The notes beneath the pieces were generated by a model that was given only the letters and a program-made list of their open reading frames with translations, did not search any database and had not been told where the DNA came from. The position numbers and the translations under genes were made by a program. A stretch of DNA of 44,859 bases from Magnetococcales bacterium (lineage in GTDB: Bacteria > Pseudomonadota > Magnetococcia > Magnetococcales > JADGAP01), in contig JADGAP010000007.1 of assembly GCA_015231965.1 (NCBI GenBank), positions 1 to 44,859 of the forward strand. Direction: 5' to 3'. Of the stretch, positions 1 to 9,321 are shown piece after piece; within the stretch, counting starts at the first letter, position 1; the number at the start of each line of letters is the position of its first letter.

Positions 1-32
1 CCTGCCCCGGGGGGCCCCCCGGTCTCTTTTTC

Positions 33-63
<31 letters not shown>

Positions 64-134
64 CTGGGCCACGAGAGTATCAGTATTTCCTGATTTTCAT
101 CGGGAGGAAAGGGGAAAGTGGACCTTGGGCGCGC

Positions 135-164
135 CTCCCCCCGGGAGAGGGTCAGGGTGAGGGG
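135..164. repeat. Palindromic intergenic repeat of the CTCCC..GGGAGAGGGTCAGGGTGAGGGG type
   Basis: Sequence ctccccccgggagagggtcagggtgagggg resembles a repeat type common in proteobacterial intergenic regions; single copy seen here. Confidence 0.4.
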
Positions 165-467
165 AGCCGGGGCCGGGTAAGAGCCCTGGGGTCTTTCATG
201 CTCCGAGGTAGCGCTTGCGCCATGCGCGTTAGGACGCCTTCGCCCCCGCCCCGTCATTTTAATGGAGCGCCGGAGACGTTGGAGTTATACTGAGAGGCTG
301 GGTCGCGGGTGTCGCGGCCCGAAGTCGCCCCGCCCGGCGGGCGGCGGCGGCGTGTGGCGAAACGGAGGAGCGATTTTCCGCTCTATTGAGGAGACCTCTC
401 CTTCGCCTTTTTTCGATTCCCCCCCTTTTCGGAGAGCATCCGAGTCACGTGACGGAGAGGTTGCGCC

Positions 468-1430
468 ATGCCCAAGGTTGAACATCGTTCGGTGGTGATT
501 CTTGGTTCCGGCCCCGCCGGGTACACCGCCGCCATTTACACCGCCCGCGCCAATCTGCAACCGGTGCTGATTCAAGGCATGCAGCCCGGCGGTCAGTTGA
601 CCACCACCACCGAGGTGGACAACTTCCCCGGCTTCGAGCATGGGGTGCAGGGTCCAGAGCTGATGGAGATCATGCGCAAGCAGGCGGAGCGGTTTGGCAC
701 GGAGATGGTGTTCGACACCGTCACCGAGACCCATCTGAAGGAGCATCCCTTCCGGCTGGTGTGCGACTCCGGGGATCAATACACCTGCGATGCCCTGATC
801 CTCTGCACCGGGGCCTCGGCCCGCTGGCTGGGGCTTGAGTCGGAGCAGAAGTTGCGGGGTTTCGGGGTTTCCGCCTGCGCCACCTGCGACGGCTTTTTCT
901 TCCGCAATCAGGAGATTGCCGTGATCGGCGGGGGCGACGCGGCGGTGGAGGAGGCGATTTTCCTGACCAACTTCGCCAGCAAGGTTTATGTGATCCATCG
1001 TCGGGATCAACTGCGCGCCGAGCGGATCATGCAGGATCGTTTTTTCGCCAATCCCAAGATCGTTCCCGTCTGGTTTTCGGTGGTGGAGGAGATTTTGGGC
1101 GACCAGAAGAGCGGCGGGGTGACGGGGGTTCGGGTCAAGAACGTGCAGTCCGGCGAGGTGAGCGATCTGGCCGTGACCGGGGTTTTCGTGGCCATCGGCC
1201 ATTCGCCCAACACGGAAATTTTTGGCGACCAGTTGGACAAGGACGCCCAAAACTATCTGGTGACCAAGCCGGGCAGCACGACGACGAATATTCCCGGCGT
1301 GTTCGCGGCGGGGGATGTGCAGGATCGTCACTTCCGCCAGGCGGTGACGGCGGCGGGCACCGGCTGCATGGCGGCCCTGGAGGCGGAACGTTATCTCGCC
1401 GCCCGGGAAGGGGACGCGGCGCGCAAGTGA
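468..1430 (+). CDS. trxB: Thioredoxin reductase
   Basis: 320 aa; GSGPAGYTAAIYTARA FAD motif, CATCDG redox motif, GGGDAAVEEA NADPH motif, GVFAAGDVQD. Confidence 0.95.
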   Translation: MPKVEHRSVVILGSGPAGYTAAIYTARANLQPVLIQGMQPGGQLTTTTEVDNFPGFEHGVQGPELMEIMRKQAERFGTEMVFDTVTETHLKEHPFRLVCDSGDQYTCDALILCTGASARWLGLESEQKLRGFGVSACATCDGFFFRNQEIAVIGGGDAAVEEAIFLTNFASKVYVIHRRDQLRAERIMQDRFFANPKIVPVWFSVVEEILGDQKSGGVTGVRVKNVQSGEVSDLAVTGVFVAIGHSPNTEIFGDQLDKDAQNYLVTKPGSTTTNIPGVFAAGDVQDRHFRQAVTAAGTGCMAALEAERYLAAREGDAARK

Positions 1431-1443
1431 CGCCCTCCTCGCC

Positions 1444-2298
1444 ATGACCACGGACCCCACCGCCCAGGACGCCCCCGCAGACGCCGCCGCGCCGACTCCC
1501 GCCCCTCCCATTGTGGAGGTGCGGGGGTTGCGCGCCCGGTATGGGGAGCGATGGGTGCTCAAGGGGGTGGATCTGGCGGTGCAGCCGGGGGAGATCCGGG
1601 CGATCATGGGGGGGAGCGGTTCGGGCAAGACGACGTTGTTGCGTCATTTACTGGGGTTGGCGCGGCCCGAGTCGGGATCGGTGCGAATTTTCGGAAAGGA
1701 GATTCATCATCTCAACGCCCGGGATCTTTACGCCTTGCGGCGGCGCATGGGGGTGGCGTTTCAGGGCGGGGCGTTGATGAGTTCCATGACGGTTTCGGAA
1801 AACCTCATGTTTCCCCTGGTGGAACACACCACGTTGGATCGGGCCACCATGGAGATCATGGTGCGGATGAAGCTGGAGGCGGTCAATTTATCTCATGCCG
1901 GGCATTTGTTGCCCAGCGAGTTGTCCGGGGGGATGCTCAAGCGGGCGGCGATGGCGCGGGCGATGATCATGGATCCGCCGTTGTTGTTTTGCGACGAGCC
2001 TTCGGCGGGGTTGGATCCCATGGTGGCGAGTCAGTTGGATGATTTGTTGTTGCAGTGGCGGGAGGTGTGGGGGGTGACCATCATCGTCGTGACCCACGAG
2101 TTGGCCAGCGTCTTTAAAATCGCCGATCGGGTGACGATTCTCGATCAGGGGGAAATTCTCTTCACCGGCACGTTGGAGGAGATGCGGGCCTCGCCGTTGG
2201 TCCGGGTGCAAAATTTGCTGCATCGGCGCACCGAGGAGAAGCCTCAGGATCCGGCGGCTTATCTGCATCGGTTGACTTCGGGATGGGGTCAATCGTGA
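1444..2298 (+). CDS. mlaF: ABC transporter ATP-binding protein, Mla (phospholipid transport) type
   Basis: 284 aa; Walker A GGSGSGKTTLL, signature LSGGMLKRAAMARA, Walker B LLFCDEPSAGLDP. Confidence 0.8.
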   Translation: MTTDPTAQDAPADAAAPTPAPPIVEVRGLRARYGERWVLKGVDLAVQPGEIRAIMGGSGSGKTTLLRHLLGLARPESGSVRIFGKEIHHLNARDLYALRRRMGVAFQGGALMSSMTVSENLMFPLVEHTTLDRATMEIMVRMKLEAVNLSHAGHLLPSELSGGMLKRAAMARAMIMDPPLLFCDEPSAGLDPMVASQLDDLLLQWREVWGVTIIVVTHELASVFKIADRVTILDQGEILFTGTLEEMRASPLVRVQNLLHRRTEEKPQDPAAYLHRLTSGWGQS

Positions 2299-2372
2299 GT
2301 GGGCTGGCGGGTTGTCCTTATCGTTCCAATCCAGTTTTGCACATCACGAAATGACCCCAAAGGTCGGGTTCT

Positions 2373-2567
2373 GTGAAAATATGGTCGCCTCCGGCGACGA
2401 TTGGGCGCGCTGCGCCGAAGCAAAAGACGCTTCGGCTTCACTTGAAAGCGCGCCTAAAAAACTGCAAAGTCAAAAGCGAAAGTCAAAACCGTAGGGCTCT
2501 GCCCCCCGCCTTCGCGGGGGCAGGCTCTACAACCCGCCAGGGCAATGATTGCTCTGGACCCGCAGTC
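2373..2567 (+). repeat. Multi-hairpin interspersed repeat, copy A
   Basis: About 195 bp matching the reverse complement of 36779-36982; contains GTCGCC/GGCGAC, GGCGCGC/GCGCGCC enclosing GCCGAAGC/GCTTCGGC, CCCCCGC/GCGGGGG and CCAGGGCAA/TTGCTCTGG stems. Confidence 0.85.
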
Positions 2568-2619
2568 CCTGTTCGTTCAAACGCTCGAATCGATTGGGAC
2601 AAAAGTCCAGAAGGGCGAC

Positions 2620-5214
2620 ATGGTCAAGAAATCCGCGCGACCCGCCACCGCCAAGAAACACGCCCCCCCCCACTCCCCGCCGCCCGCCGCCGCGGAACAA
2701 CCCGACATACTGTTCGCCCAAGCCGCCGCCTGCCACCACCAGGGGGAATGGACGGAGGCGAACCGGCTCTACCAAGCCTACCTCGCCACCCACCCCCACT
2801 CCCGGGAAGGATGGTACAACTGGGGACTGCTGCAACAAACCCTGGGCGCGCCGAAAGAGGCGGAACAAGGCTATCGCCAAGCCCTGGACGTGGATCCGAA
2901 CTACGACAAGGCGGCGATCAACCTGGGGGCGCTGCTCTTCGACCAACGCCGCTTCCCCGACGCCCTGAATTTTTGCCAATCCCGACTGCAACGACGCCCC
3001 GACGACCGCCACGCCCTGCTGACGGCGGGCATGACCCTGCAGGCGCTGGACCGCGTCGAGGAGGCGCGGACGCTGCTGCAACGGGCGGTGGAACTCACGC
3101 CCGACTGGCCAGAAGCCCTTAACGCCCTGGGCATGGCGCTGCAATCCCTGGGCAAATCCGACGAAGCCCTGGCGCGATTCGACCAGGCGGTGCGCCTGGC
3201 ACCGGGCTTGGCCTCGGCCCACAACAACCGCGCGGTGGTGCTGAAACAGCGGGGACGACTGGACAAGGCCCTGGAGGCGACGCGACAGGCGGTGCAATGC
3301 GACCCCGACTTCGCCGTAGCCCTGAGCAACCAGGGAACCATCCTCTACGATCTGCTGCGCCACGACGAGGCGATGGCCTGCTTTCACCAAGCCCTGCGCC
3401 TGAAACCCGACTTCGCCGAGGCCCACGGCAATCTGGGACAAATCCTCCTCACCCTCGGCCGGTTCGACGAAGGGTGGCCGGAGTACGAATGGAGGTTGCA
3501 CTTTCAAAAGATGGTCCGACATCCCCAGCCCCGCTGGAATCCGGCGGAAGCGGGACGCTTCACCGTGCTGATCCAGACCGAGCAGGGTTTGGGGGACGTG
3601 ATCCAGTTCTCCCGGTTCCTGTCCCGGCTCCAGGGCCTGGACCATCGTTTCGTCTGGGAGGTTCCTCCCCCCCTGGTCCGGCAGATGAAGGGGCTGGCGG
3701 AGGCGTCGGGGGTGGCGATGATTCCCCAAGGGGAGCCCCTCCCGCCCTTCGACCGGGTGATTCCCCTGCTGAGCCTGCCCCTGGCGCTGGGGCTGGGGTG
3801 GGAGGAGATCTCCCGCCCGGTTCCGCCGCTCCAGCCCGAGGCGGACAAGGCGGCCCGCTGGGCGGCGCGGATGGCGGACGAGGTGCCGGAGGTGGGGCTG
3901 AGGGTGGGTCTGGTGTGGCGCGGCAGTCCCAACCACAACAACGACGCCAACCGCTCCCTCCCCCCCGAGGCGCTGCTCCCCTTGTTCCAAATTCCCGGCG
4001 TCCGCTTTTTCAGCTTGCAAAAGGAGCGGGGCGGCGAGGGACTGGCCATATTCGCCCGGGCCGGGGCGCGGATCGTCGATTGGACCGCCGGGTTGGAGGA
4101 TTTCACCGACACCGCCGCCCTGATGTCCCATCTGGATCTGGTGATCGCCGTCGATACCTCCGTCGTCCATCTGGCCGGGGCCATGGGTCGTCCGGCCTGG
4201 GTGATGCTGCCCTACCGCTCCGACTGGCGCTGGCTGTTGAACCGCTCCGACTCCCCCTGGCACCCCTCCCTTCGCCTGTTTCGCCAGCCTCGGCCCGGCG
4301 ACTGGGAGGCGGTGCTGCGTCAGGTGGGAGAGGAACTCGCGGCCCTGACCCTAGCCCGGGGGGTACCCCCCCGCGTCGGGAAACCCCAAACTCCCTCTCT
4401 CGATCCCCCCCAGCCGTACGCCGCCGCCCCCACCCCGGGCGCGGCGAGGAGTCCCGTCATGAGCGACCTACCCGTCCCCTTCACCCTCGTGGTCCCCACG
4501 GTCTATGGCTTGATGATGGTCAACCGCCACGACATCAACCAGACCAACGCCCTGATCAAGACCGGCAAGGGCCACAGCCACGACGAGGTGGAGCTGCTGG
4601 CCCACCTGCTCAAACTGTGCGGAACCAATCAGACGGTGCTGGACATCGGGGCCAACTTCGGGGTGATCTCCCTGGGGTTGGCCCGGAGCCTCGGCCCGGA
4701 GGGGACGATCCACGCCTTCGAGGCGCAACGGATCATTTTCTACATGCTGGCGGGCAGCGTCGCCCTCAATGCGTTGATGAACGTCCATTGCCATCATCTG
4801 GCGGTGGGGGATGTCGAGGGGGAGATTGAAATTCCCCAGTTCGACTACGCCGCCCCCCTCAACTTCGGCAGCATCGAATTCGGTCCGGAGCAGACGGAGC
4901 CCCTGAATCAGCAGCGCCAGCACGACCCCTCCCGCCGCGAGAAGGTGGCCATGACCTTCATCGACCGCTTCGACTTCCCCCGAGTGGACCTGATGAAAAT
5001 CGACGTCGAGGGGATGGAGATGAAGGTTTTGGAGGGGGCCAAGCAGACCATCGCCCGCTGTCGGCCCATTTTGAACGTGGAGTACATCAAGTCCGACCGG
5101 GCGGCGCTGCGGCAGCGCATCGAGTCCATGGACTACGCCGTCTACATCAACGGCGTGAACTATCTCTGCCTGCCCACCGAATTGACCAAACGGATCATCG
5201 TGCAGCAAAACTGA
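2620..5214 (+). CDS. TPR protein fused to a GT9-like glycosyltransferase domain and a C-terminal FkbM-family methyltransferase
   Basis: N-terminal TPRs (ALNALGMALQSLGKSDEALARFDQAVRLAP); GT9-like core (IQTEQGLGDVIQFSRF, LVWRGSPNHNNDANRSLP, DLVIAVDTSVVHLAGAMGRPAWVMLP); C-terminal VLDIGANFGVISLGLAR and RVDLMKIDVEGMEMKVLEGA. Track start 2545 lies inside the repeat; ATG at 2620 preferred. Confidence 0.85.
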   Translation: MVKKSARPATAKKHAPPHSPPPAAAEQPDILFAQAAACHHQGEWTEANRLYQAYLATHPHSREGWYNWGLLQQTLGAPKEAEQGYRQALDVDPNYDKAAINLGALLFDQRRFPDALNFCQSRLQRRPDDRHALLTAGMTLQALDRVEEARTLLQRAVELTPDWPEALNALGMALQSLGKSDEALARFDQAVRLAPGLASAHNNRAVVLKQRGRLDKALEATRQAVQCDPDFAVALSNQGTILYDLLRHDEAMACFHQALRLKPDFAEAHGNLGQILLTLGRFDEGWPEYEWRLHFQKMVRHPQPRWNPAEAGRFTVLIQTEQGLGDVIQFSRFLSRLQGLDHRFVWEVPPPLVRQMKGLAEASGVAMIPQGEPLPPFDRVIPLLSLPLALGLGWEEISRPVPPLQPEADKAARWAARMADEVPEVGLRVGLVWRGSPNHNNDANRSLPPEALLPLFQIPGVRFFSLQKERGGEGLAIFARAGARIVDWTAGLEDFTDTAALMSHLDLVIAVDTSVVHLAGAMGRPAWVMLPYRSDWRWLLNRSDSPWHPSLRLFRQPRPGDWEAVLRQVGEELAALTLARGVPPRVGKPQTPSLDPPQPYAAAPTPGAARSPVMSDLPVPFTLVVPTVYGLMMVNRHDINQTNALIKTGKGHSHDEVELLAHLLKLCGTNQTVLDIGANFGVISLGLARSLGPEGTIHAFEAQRIIFYMLAGSVALNALMNVHCHHLAVGDVEGEIEIPQFDYAAPLNFGSIEFGPEQTEPLNQQRQHDPSRREKVAMTFIDRFDFPRVDLMKIDVEGMEMKVLEGAKQTIARCRPILNVEYIKSDRAALRQRIESMDYAVYINGVNYLCLPTELTKRIIVQQN

Positions 5215-5442
5215 ACCGCGCCCCCCGCTCTTCCCGCGTTTCACGACCATTTCCCGCGCCTTCGCCCGCCTTGCTTCCCCCTTTTTCGCGCGCCAGCCTG
5301 GAGGAGGGGGGAGGTTTGTTTTTTCCCCGGACGCGCCGCCCCCCGGGGCGGATAAGATGAACATGGCGTCCGCCTCGGACCCTGTGCCATCATGAGGGGT
5401 CATCCCAATTGGCAAGGCAATCACCGAGGGGGAGAAGGCGTC

Positions 5443-5883
5443 ATGGCGGATCATACCTATTTGTTGGAGGAGGGCCGCTGGCGGGCCTTGGGAGAGCTGC
5501 TGGACTCCCAGGGGCGGGCGGTGATGGTGGAAGGGGAGTCGGTGGTCAAGCATCAGGAAAAGGTGTGGATTCTGGACAGCCGGGTCAAGCTGTCGGGGCA
5601 GGAGAAGGCTCTGATCCAACACCGCTACGCCATTCGCCCCCTGGAAGCGGGGGGGGATTCCATGGGCTGGGTCTCCAAGAACGAAACCATCGGCCAACTC
5701 ATCGGACGGTTCAACCTGGTCGGGGACAGCATCCTGTCGGTTTTCCAATCCCAGGACGGCAGCCACACCGGATCGGAATTTTTGATCAAGGAAAACGACA
5801 CCACCTATCTCAACCGGGGGGTGCTGTTCAAGGGGGATGAGCGGATCTCCGCCTGGATCTTCAAGCTGACCCGGCGGGAATGA
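5443..5883 (+). CDS. Hypothetical protein
   Basis: 146 aa from ATG 5443 preceded by gaggggg; stop overlaps the start region of the next gene; no recognised family. Confidence 0.6.
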   Translation: MADHTYLLEEGRWRALGELLDSQGRAVMVEGESVVKHQEKVWILDSRVKLSGQEKALIQHRYAIRPLEAGGDSMGWVSKNETIGQLIGRFNLVGDSILSVFQSQDGSHTGSEFLIKENDTTYLNRGVLFKGDERISAWIFKLTRRE

Positions 5884-7109
5884 TGGCGTCCGCCGCCGCC
5901 CGCGCCGCCGCCCGCGCCGATGGTCGGCCTCCCCGGCGCATTTTGGCCGTGACCGGCTCCCGGGCGGAGTATGGTCATCTCCAGTGGGTGCTGCGGGAGA
6001 TCGCCGAGGCCCCGGATCTGGAGCTGCGGCTGGCGGCGACGGGGGCGCATCTGGCGGCGGAACACGGCCTGACCGCCGGAGAGATGGAGGCGGACGGTTT
6101 TTCCCTCGACGCCCGCATTCCCCTCCCTCTGCCCGACGACGGCCCCCTGGCCATCGCCCGGGCCATCGGCGCGGGGGTGGCGGGGTTCGCCGAGGTTTAC
6201 GCCCGGCTGCGCCCCGATCTGCTGCTGATTCTTGGCGACCGCTATGAAATGTTGGCCGCCGCCTGCGCCGCGTTGCCCCTGCGCCTGCCCATCGCCCATC
6301 TTCACGGCGGCGAGACCTCCCAGGGGGCGATGGACGAGGCGATTCGTCACACCATCACCAAGATGGCCCATCTCCACTTCACGGCGGCGGAGCCCTATCG
6401 GCGGCGGGTGATCCAGTTGGGGGAGGATCCGGCCCGGGTGTTCAACTTCGGTGCCCCCGGGCTGGACCATCTGACCCGCGGCCCCGCCCTGTTGAGCCGG
6501 GAGGCGTGGCGGGAGCGTTTCGGTTTTGAGCTGGGGAGGGTCAATTTTCTCGTCACCTACCACCCGGTGACGCTGGAGGCAGACGGACCCCAGCGGGCCG
6601 TCGCCGCCCTGCTCGCCGCCCTGGACTTATTCCCCGAGGCCCGCGTCATTTTCACCAAGGCCAACGCCGACGCCGAGGGGCGGGCGATCAACGCCCTCCT
6701 GGAGGCCTACGCGGCCCAGCGTCCGGGGCGGGCGGCGTTGTTCGACAGTTTGGGGCCGTTGGGCTATCTTTCGGCCCTGGCCCTGGTGGATGCGGTGGTG
6801 GGCAACTCCTCCAGCGGGATCATCGAGGCACCGTTTTTCCGGGTTCCCACGGTCAATCTGGGGGATCGGCAGAAGGGGCGGCTGCGGGCGGCGTCGGTGA
6901 TCGACTGTCCGGAGCAGGCAGAGGCCATCGCGGCGGCGATTCGTCGGGCGTTGTCGCCGGAATTCCGCGCCTCCCTGGCGGGGATGGCGTCGCCCTACGG
7001 TCAGGGCGACGCGGCGCGAAAAATCGTCCAGGTATTGCGGAGCTTCGATTTGACGGGAATATTAAAAAAAGAATTTCACGACCTCCCGTCTCACGGGGAG
7101 ACGGCCTGA
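5880..7109 (+). CDS. neuC: UDP-N-acetylglucosamine 2-epimerase (hydrolysing), NeuC family
   Basis: 409 aa; TGSRAEYGHL, ILGDRYEMLAAA, IAHLHGGETSQGAMDEAIRHTITKMAHLHF, VGNSSSGIIEAPFF. Confidence 0.88.
   Translation: MMASAAARAAARADGRPPRRILAVTGSRAEYGHLQWVLREIAEAPDLELRLAATGAHLAAEHGLTAGEMEADGFSLDARIPLPLPDDGPLAIARAIGAGVAGFAEVYARLRPDLLLILGDRYEMLAAACAALPLRLPIAHLHGGETSQGAMDEAIRHTITKMAHLHFTAAEPYRRRVIQLGEDPARVFNFGAPGLDHLTRGPALLSREAWRERFGFELGRVNFLVTYHPVTLEADGPQRAVAALLAALDLFPEARVIFTKANADAEGRAINALLEAYAAQRPGRAALFDSLGPLGYLSALALVDAVVGNSSSGIIEAPFFRVPTVNLGDRQKGRLRAASVIDCPEQAEAIAAAIRRALSPEFRASLAGMASPYGQGDAARKIVQVLRSFDLTGILKKEFHDLPSHGETA
7087..7103. terminator. Short palindrome at convergent gene ends, possible bidirectional terminator
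   Basis: CGTCTC-acggg-GAGACG in the overlap of two convergent 3' ends. Confidence 0.4.
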
Positions 7110-7651
7110 TTTCCCTTGGCTTTCCAACGGTTCGCTCGCGCTTGCGCCTCGGCGATTTGCCCGGGGGCCAGGAGCCTGGTCAGCTTTTTCAGAATTTTTT
7201 CGGCGTGTTCCTGCCCTTGCGCCGCCGCCAGGGTGCACCACATATACGCCTGAACCAGATCCACAGCGACGCCGTCGCCCGCGCCCAACATCCTGCAGGC
7301 GTTTTCCTGGGCGGCGCTGGAACCCAGATCTGCGGCTTTGAGATACCAATTCAAAGCCTCCACGCGGTCAAAGGGAACGCCCTTGCCGATGGAGTACATC
7401 AGGCCAAGGTTGTTTTGAGCGCCGCTGTCCCCCTGCTCTCCCGCCAAGAGAAACCATTTCGCCGCTTCAGCGTAGTCCTGGGGAACGCCGTCTCCTTTAA
7501 AGTGCATGGCACCGAGTACGAATTGCGCGTCGGCGGAGCCCTTTTCCGCGGCTTGGCGAATCGAATCGACGTTTGCCGAGAGAGCGGGTGTAGCCATGGC
7601 CATCGTTGCCGCCAGGAGGAGGATGGGCGTGATCATTTTGCATGGTTTCAT
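7091..7651 (-). CDS. Exported Sel1-repeat protein
   Basis: 186 aa from MKPCKM; signal peptide-like ILLLAATMAMATPALSA; repeats ADAQFVLGAMHFKGDGVPQDYAEAAKWFLLA, GAQNNLGLMYSIGKGVPFDRVEALNWYLKAA. Confidence 0.8.
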   Translation of the reverse strand: MKPCKMITPILLLAATMAMATPALSANVDSIRQAAEKGSADAQFVLGAMHFKGDGVPQDYAEAAKWFLLAGEQGDSGAQNNLGLMYSIGKGVPFDRVEALNWYLKAADLGSSAAQENACRMLGAGDGVAVDLVQAYMWCTLAAAQGQEHAEKILKKLTRLLAPGQIAEAQARANRWKAKGNQAVSP

Positions 7652-7714
7652 AGTTGATTCTCCGAGACAAATTGGCGCGCGTACTGAAAATAAAGAATTA
7701 TTCAATCCACCAGA

Positions 7715-7732
7715 GCCTCCCCCAAGGGAGGC
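7715..7732 (-). terminator. Hairpin downstream of nuoN
   Basis: GCCTCCC-ccaa-GGGAGGC just past the nuoN stop; no strong U tract. Confidence 0.4.
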
Positions 7733-7743
7733 CCCCCGCCCCA

Positions 7744-9210
7744 TCACCGAAACGTGCTGACCGTCAAAATCACCGTGGAAGTCAGGCTGGCGGGAAAAAC
7801 GCCCCACACCAACACCAACGCAGCGCACACCGCCACCGCCACCCCACCCATCGCCCCCACGGGCATCTGAAAAGCCTCTTCCCGGGGCTGATCAAAGTAG
7901 ATCACCTTGACCACCCGAATATAGTAGAACGCGCCAATGGCCGAGAAGATCACACCCGCAATGGCCAAAGCAAGATACCCCGCCTTCACCGCCGCCATGA
8001 AGATGTAAAGCTTGCCGATAAAGCCCGCCAAGGGCGGAATGCCCGCCATCGAGAACATGAAGATGGCCATCAACAACGCCAACATCGGCCGCTTGTGACC
8101 CAACCCCTTGAAGTCCTCGATGTTGTCGCCGATCCCCTCCTTGTTCAACATGAGGATCAAACCGAAGGCCCCGATGTTCATGAAAACGTAAATGGTCAGA
8201 TAAACCAACACCCCCTGATGGCCCATGTCTCCCCCCGCCACCAAGCCAATGAGGATGTACCCCACATGACCGATGGAAGAGTAAGCCAACATGCGCTTGA
8301 GGTTACTCTGGGCGATGGCCGCAATGGCCCCCACCGCCAAGGACAACAACGCCACCAGTTGGAACACATTGCTCCAATAGGCGTGCATCGGGGCGAAGGC
8401 CTCGACGAAAACCCGGTAGAACGCGGAGAATGCCGCCACCTTGGGCATGGCCGCCATAAAGGCGGTCACGGGAGTGGGGGCACCCTCATAAACGTCGGGA
8501 GCCCACATGTGGAACGGCGCTGCCGCCACCTTGAAGCTCAACCCGGCGAGGACCAACGTCACCCCCAGATTGATCACCATGCGGGAATGCTCCAACCCCT
8601 CCCCCGCCAAAAACCGCTGAATCTCGACAAACTGGGTGGAGCCGGTGACGCCGTACAGCAGCGAAATGCCGTAAAGCAGCAGACCCGAGGCCACCGAGCC
8701 AAGGACAAAATATTTCAAGCCCGCTTCGTTGGAAAGGGCGTTGTCCCGGCGGGAAGCCGCCAACACGTAGATGGAGAGGGACATCAACTCCAGCCCCAGA
8801 TAGAGGCTGATAAAATCGCCGCTGGAAGCCATCATCATGCCGCCCAGCAGGGCGAACAGGGTGAGGACGAAAAATTCCGGGGTGTCCAGGTTATGCTGTT
8901 GCAGATAATCCCAGGAGATCATCAAGGGCAGCAGCGTCGCCAGGAGCATCAGGATCTTCATGAAGCCGGAGAAGGGGTCCACCACATACTGATTGTTGAA
9001 GGTGGAGGTGGGCCAGTGCATCCCCTCCTTCCACAGGATGATCAGACAGGTGGCCAGGGTCAGCAGGGCCAATCCCCCCACCAGCTCCCGCCGGGTCTCC
9101 GCGCTGCGCCAAGCCCCCAGCAGCAGCAGCAGCATGGCCACGATCCCGATGAGAATTTCCGGGGCCATGAGGGCGAGGTTCATATCCAGAATGGGCGCTG
9201 GCTTGGTCAC
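7744..9210 (-). CDS. nuoN: NADH-quinone oxidoreductase subunit N
   Basis: 488 aa polytopic protein; position in operon; EFFVLTLFALLGGMMMASSGDFISLYLGLELMSLSIYVLAA. Confidence 0.95.
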   Translation of the reverse strand: MTKPAPILDMNLALMAPEILIGIVAMLLLLLGAWRSAETRRELVGGLALLTLATCLIILWKEGMHWPTSTFNNQYVVDPFSGFMKILMLLATLLPLMISWDYLQQHNLDTPEFFVLTLFALLGGMMMASSGDFISLYLGLELMSLSIYVLAASRRDNALSNEAGLKYFVLGSVASGLLLYGISLLYGVTGSTQFVEIQRFLAGEGLEHSRMVINLGVTLVLAGLSFKVAAAPFHMWAPDVYEGAPTPVTAFMAAMPKVAAFSAFYRVFVEAFAPMHAYWSNVFQLVALLSLAVGAIAAIAQSNLKRMLAYSSIGHVGYILIGLVAGGDMGHQGVLVYLTIYVFMNIGAFGLILMLNKEGIGDNIEDFKGLGHKRPMLALLMAIFMFSMAGIPPLAGFIGKLYIFMAAVKAGYLALAIAGVIFSAIGAFYYIRVVKVIYFDQPREEAFQMPVGAMGGVAVAVCAALVLVWGVFPASLTSTVILTVSTFR

Positions 9211-9321
9211 AGGCGGTTCCTCTTACGGTCCAACGTCATGCGAAGGCAGGTTCCGGGTTGATTCCCCTCCCCGTCGCGGTCCTTCCTGCCCCGGCGACGG
9301 GAGGGCTCGGCGTTCGGCGGA

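Noticed and set aside
285-1628. 447-aa minus-strand ORF opposite trxB
   Set aside because: Shadow of trxB, which has diagnostic FAD and CATC motifs.
2373-3122. ORF beginning MKIWSPPATIGRA and the similar ORF 36758-36982 (MKIGSPPATIGRA)
   Set aside because: The similarity comes from the hairpin repeat, not a protein. The conserved changes follow base pairing rather than codons, and the frames diverge after the inner stem.
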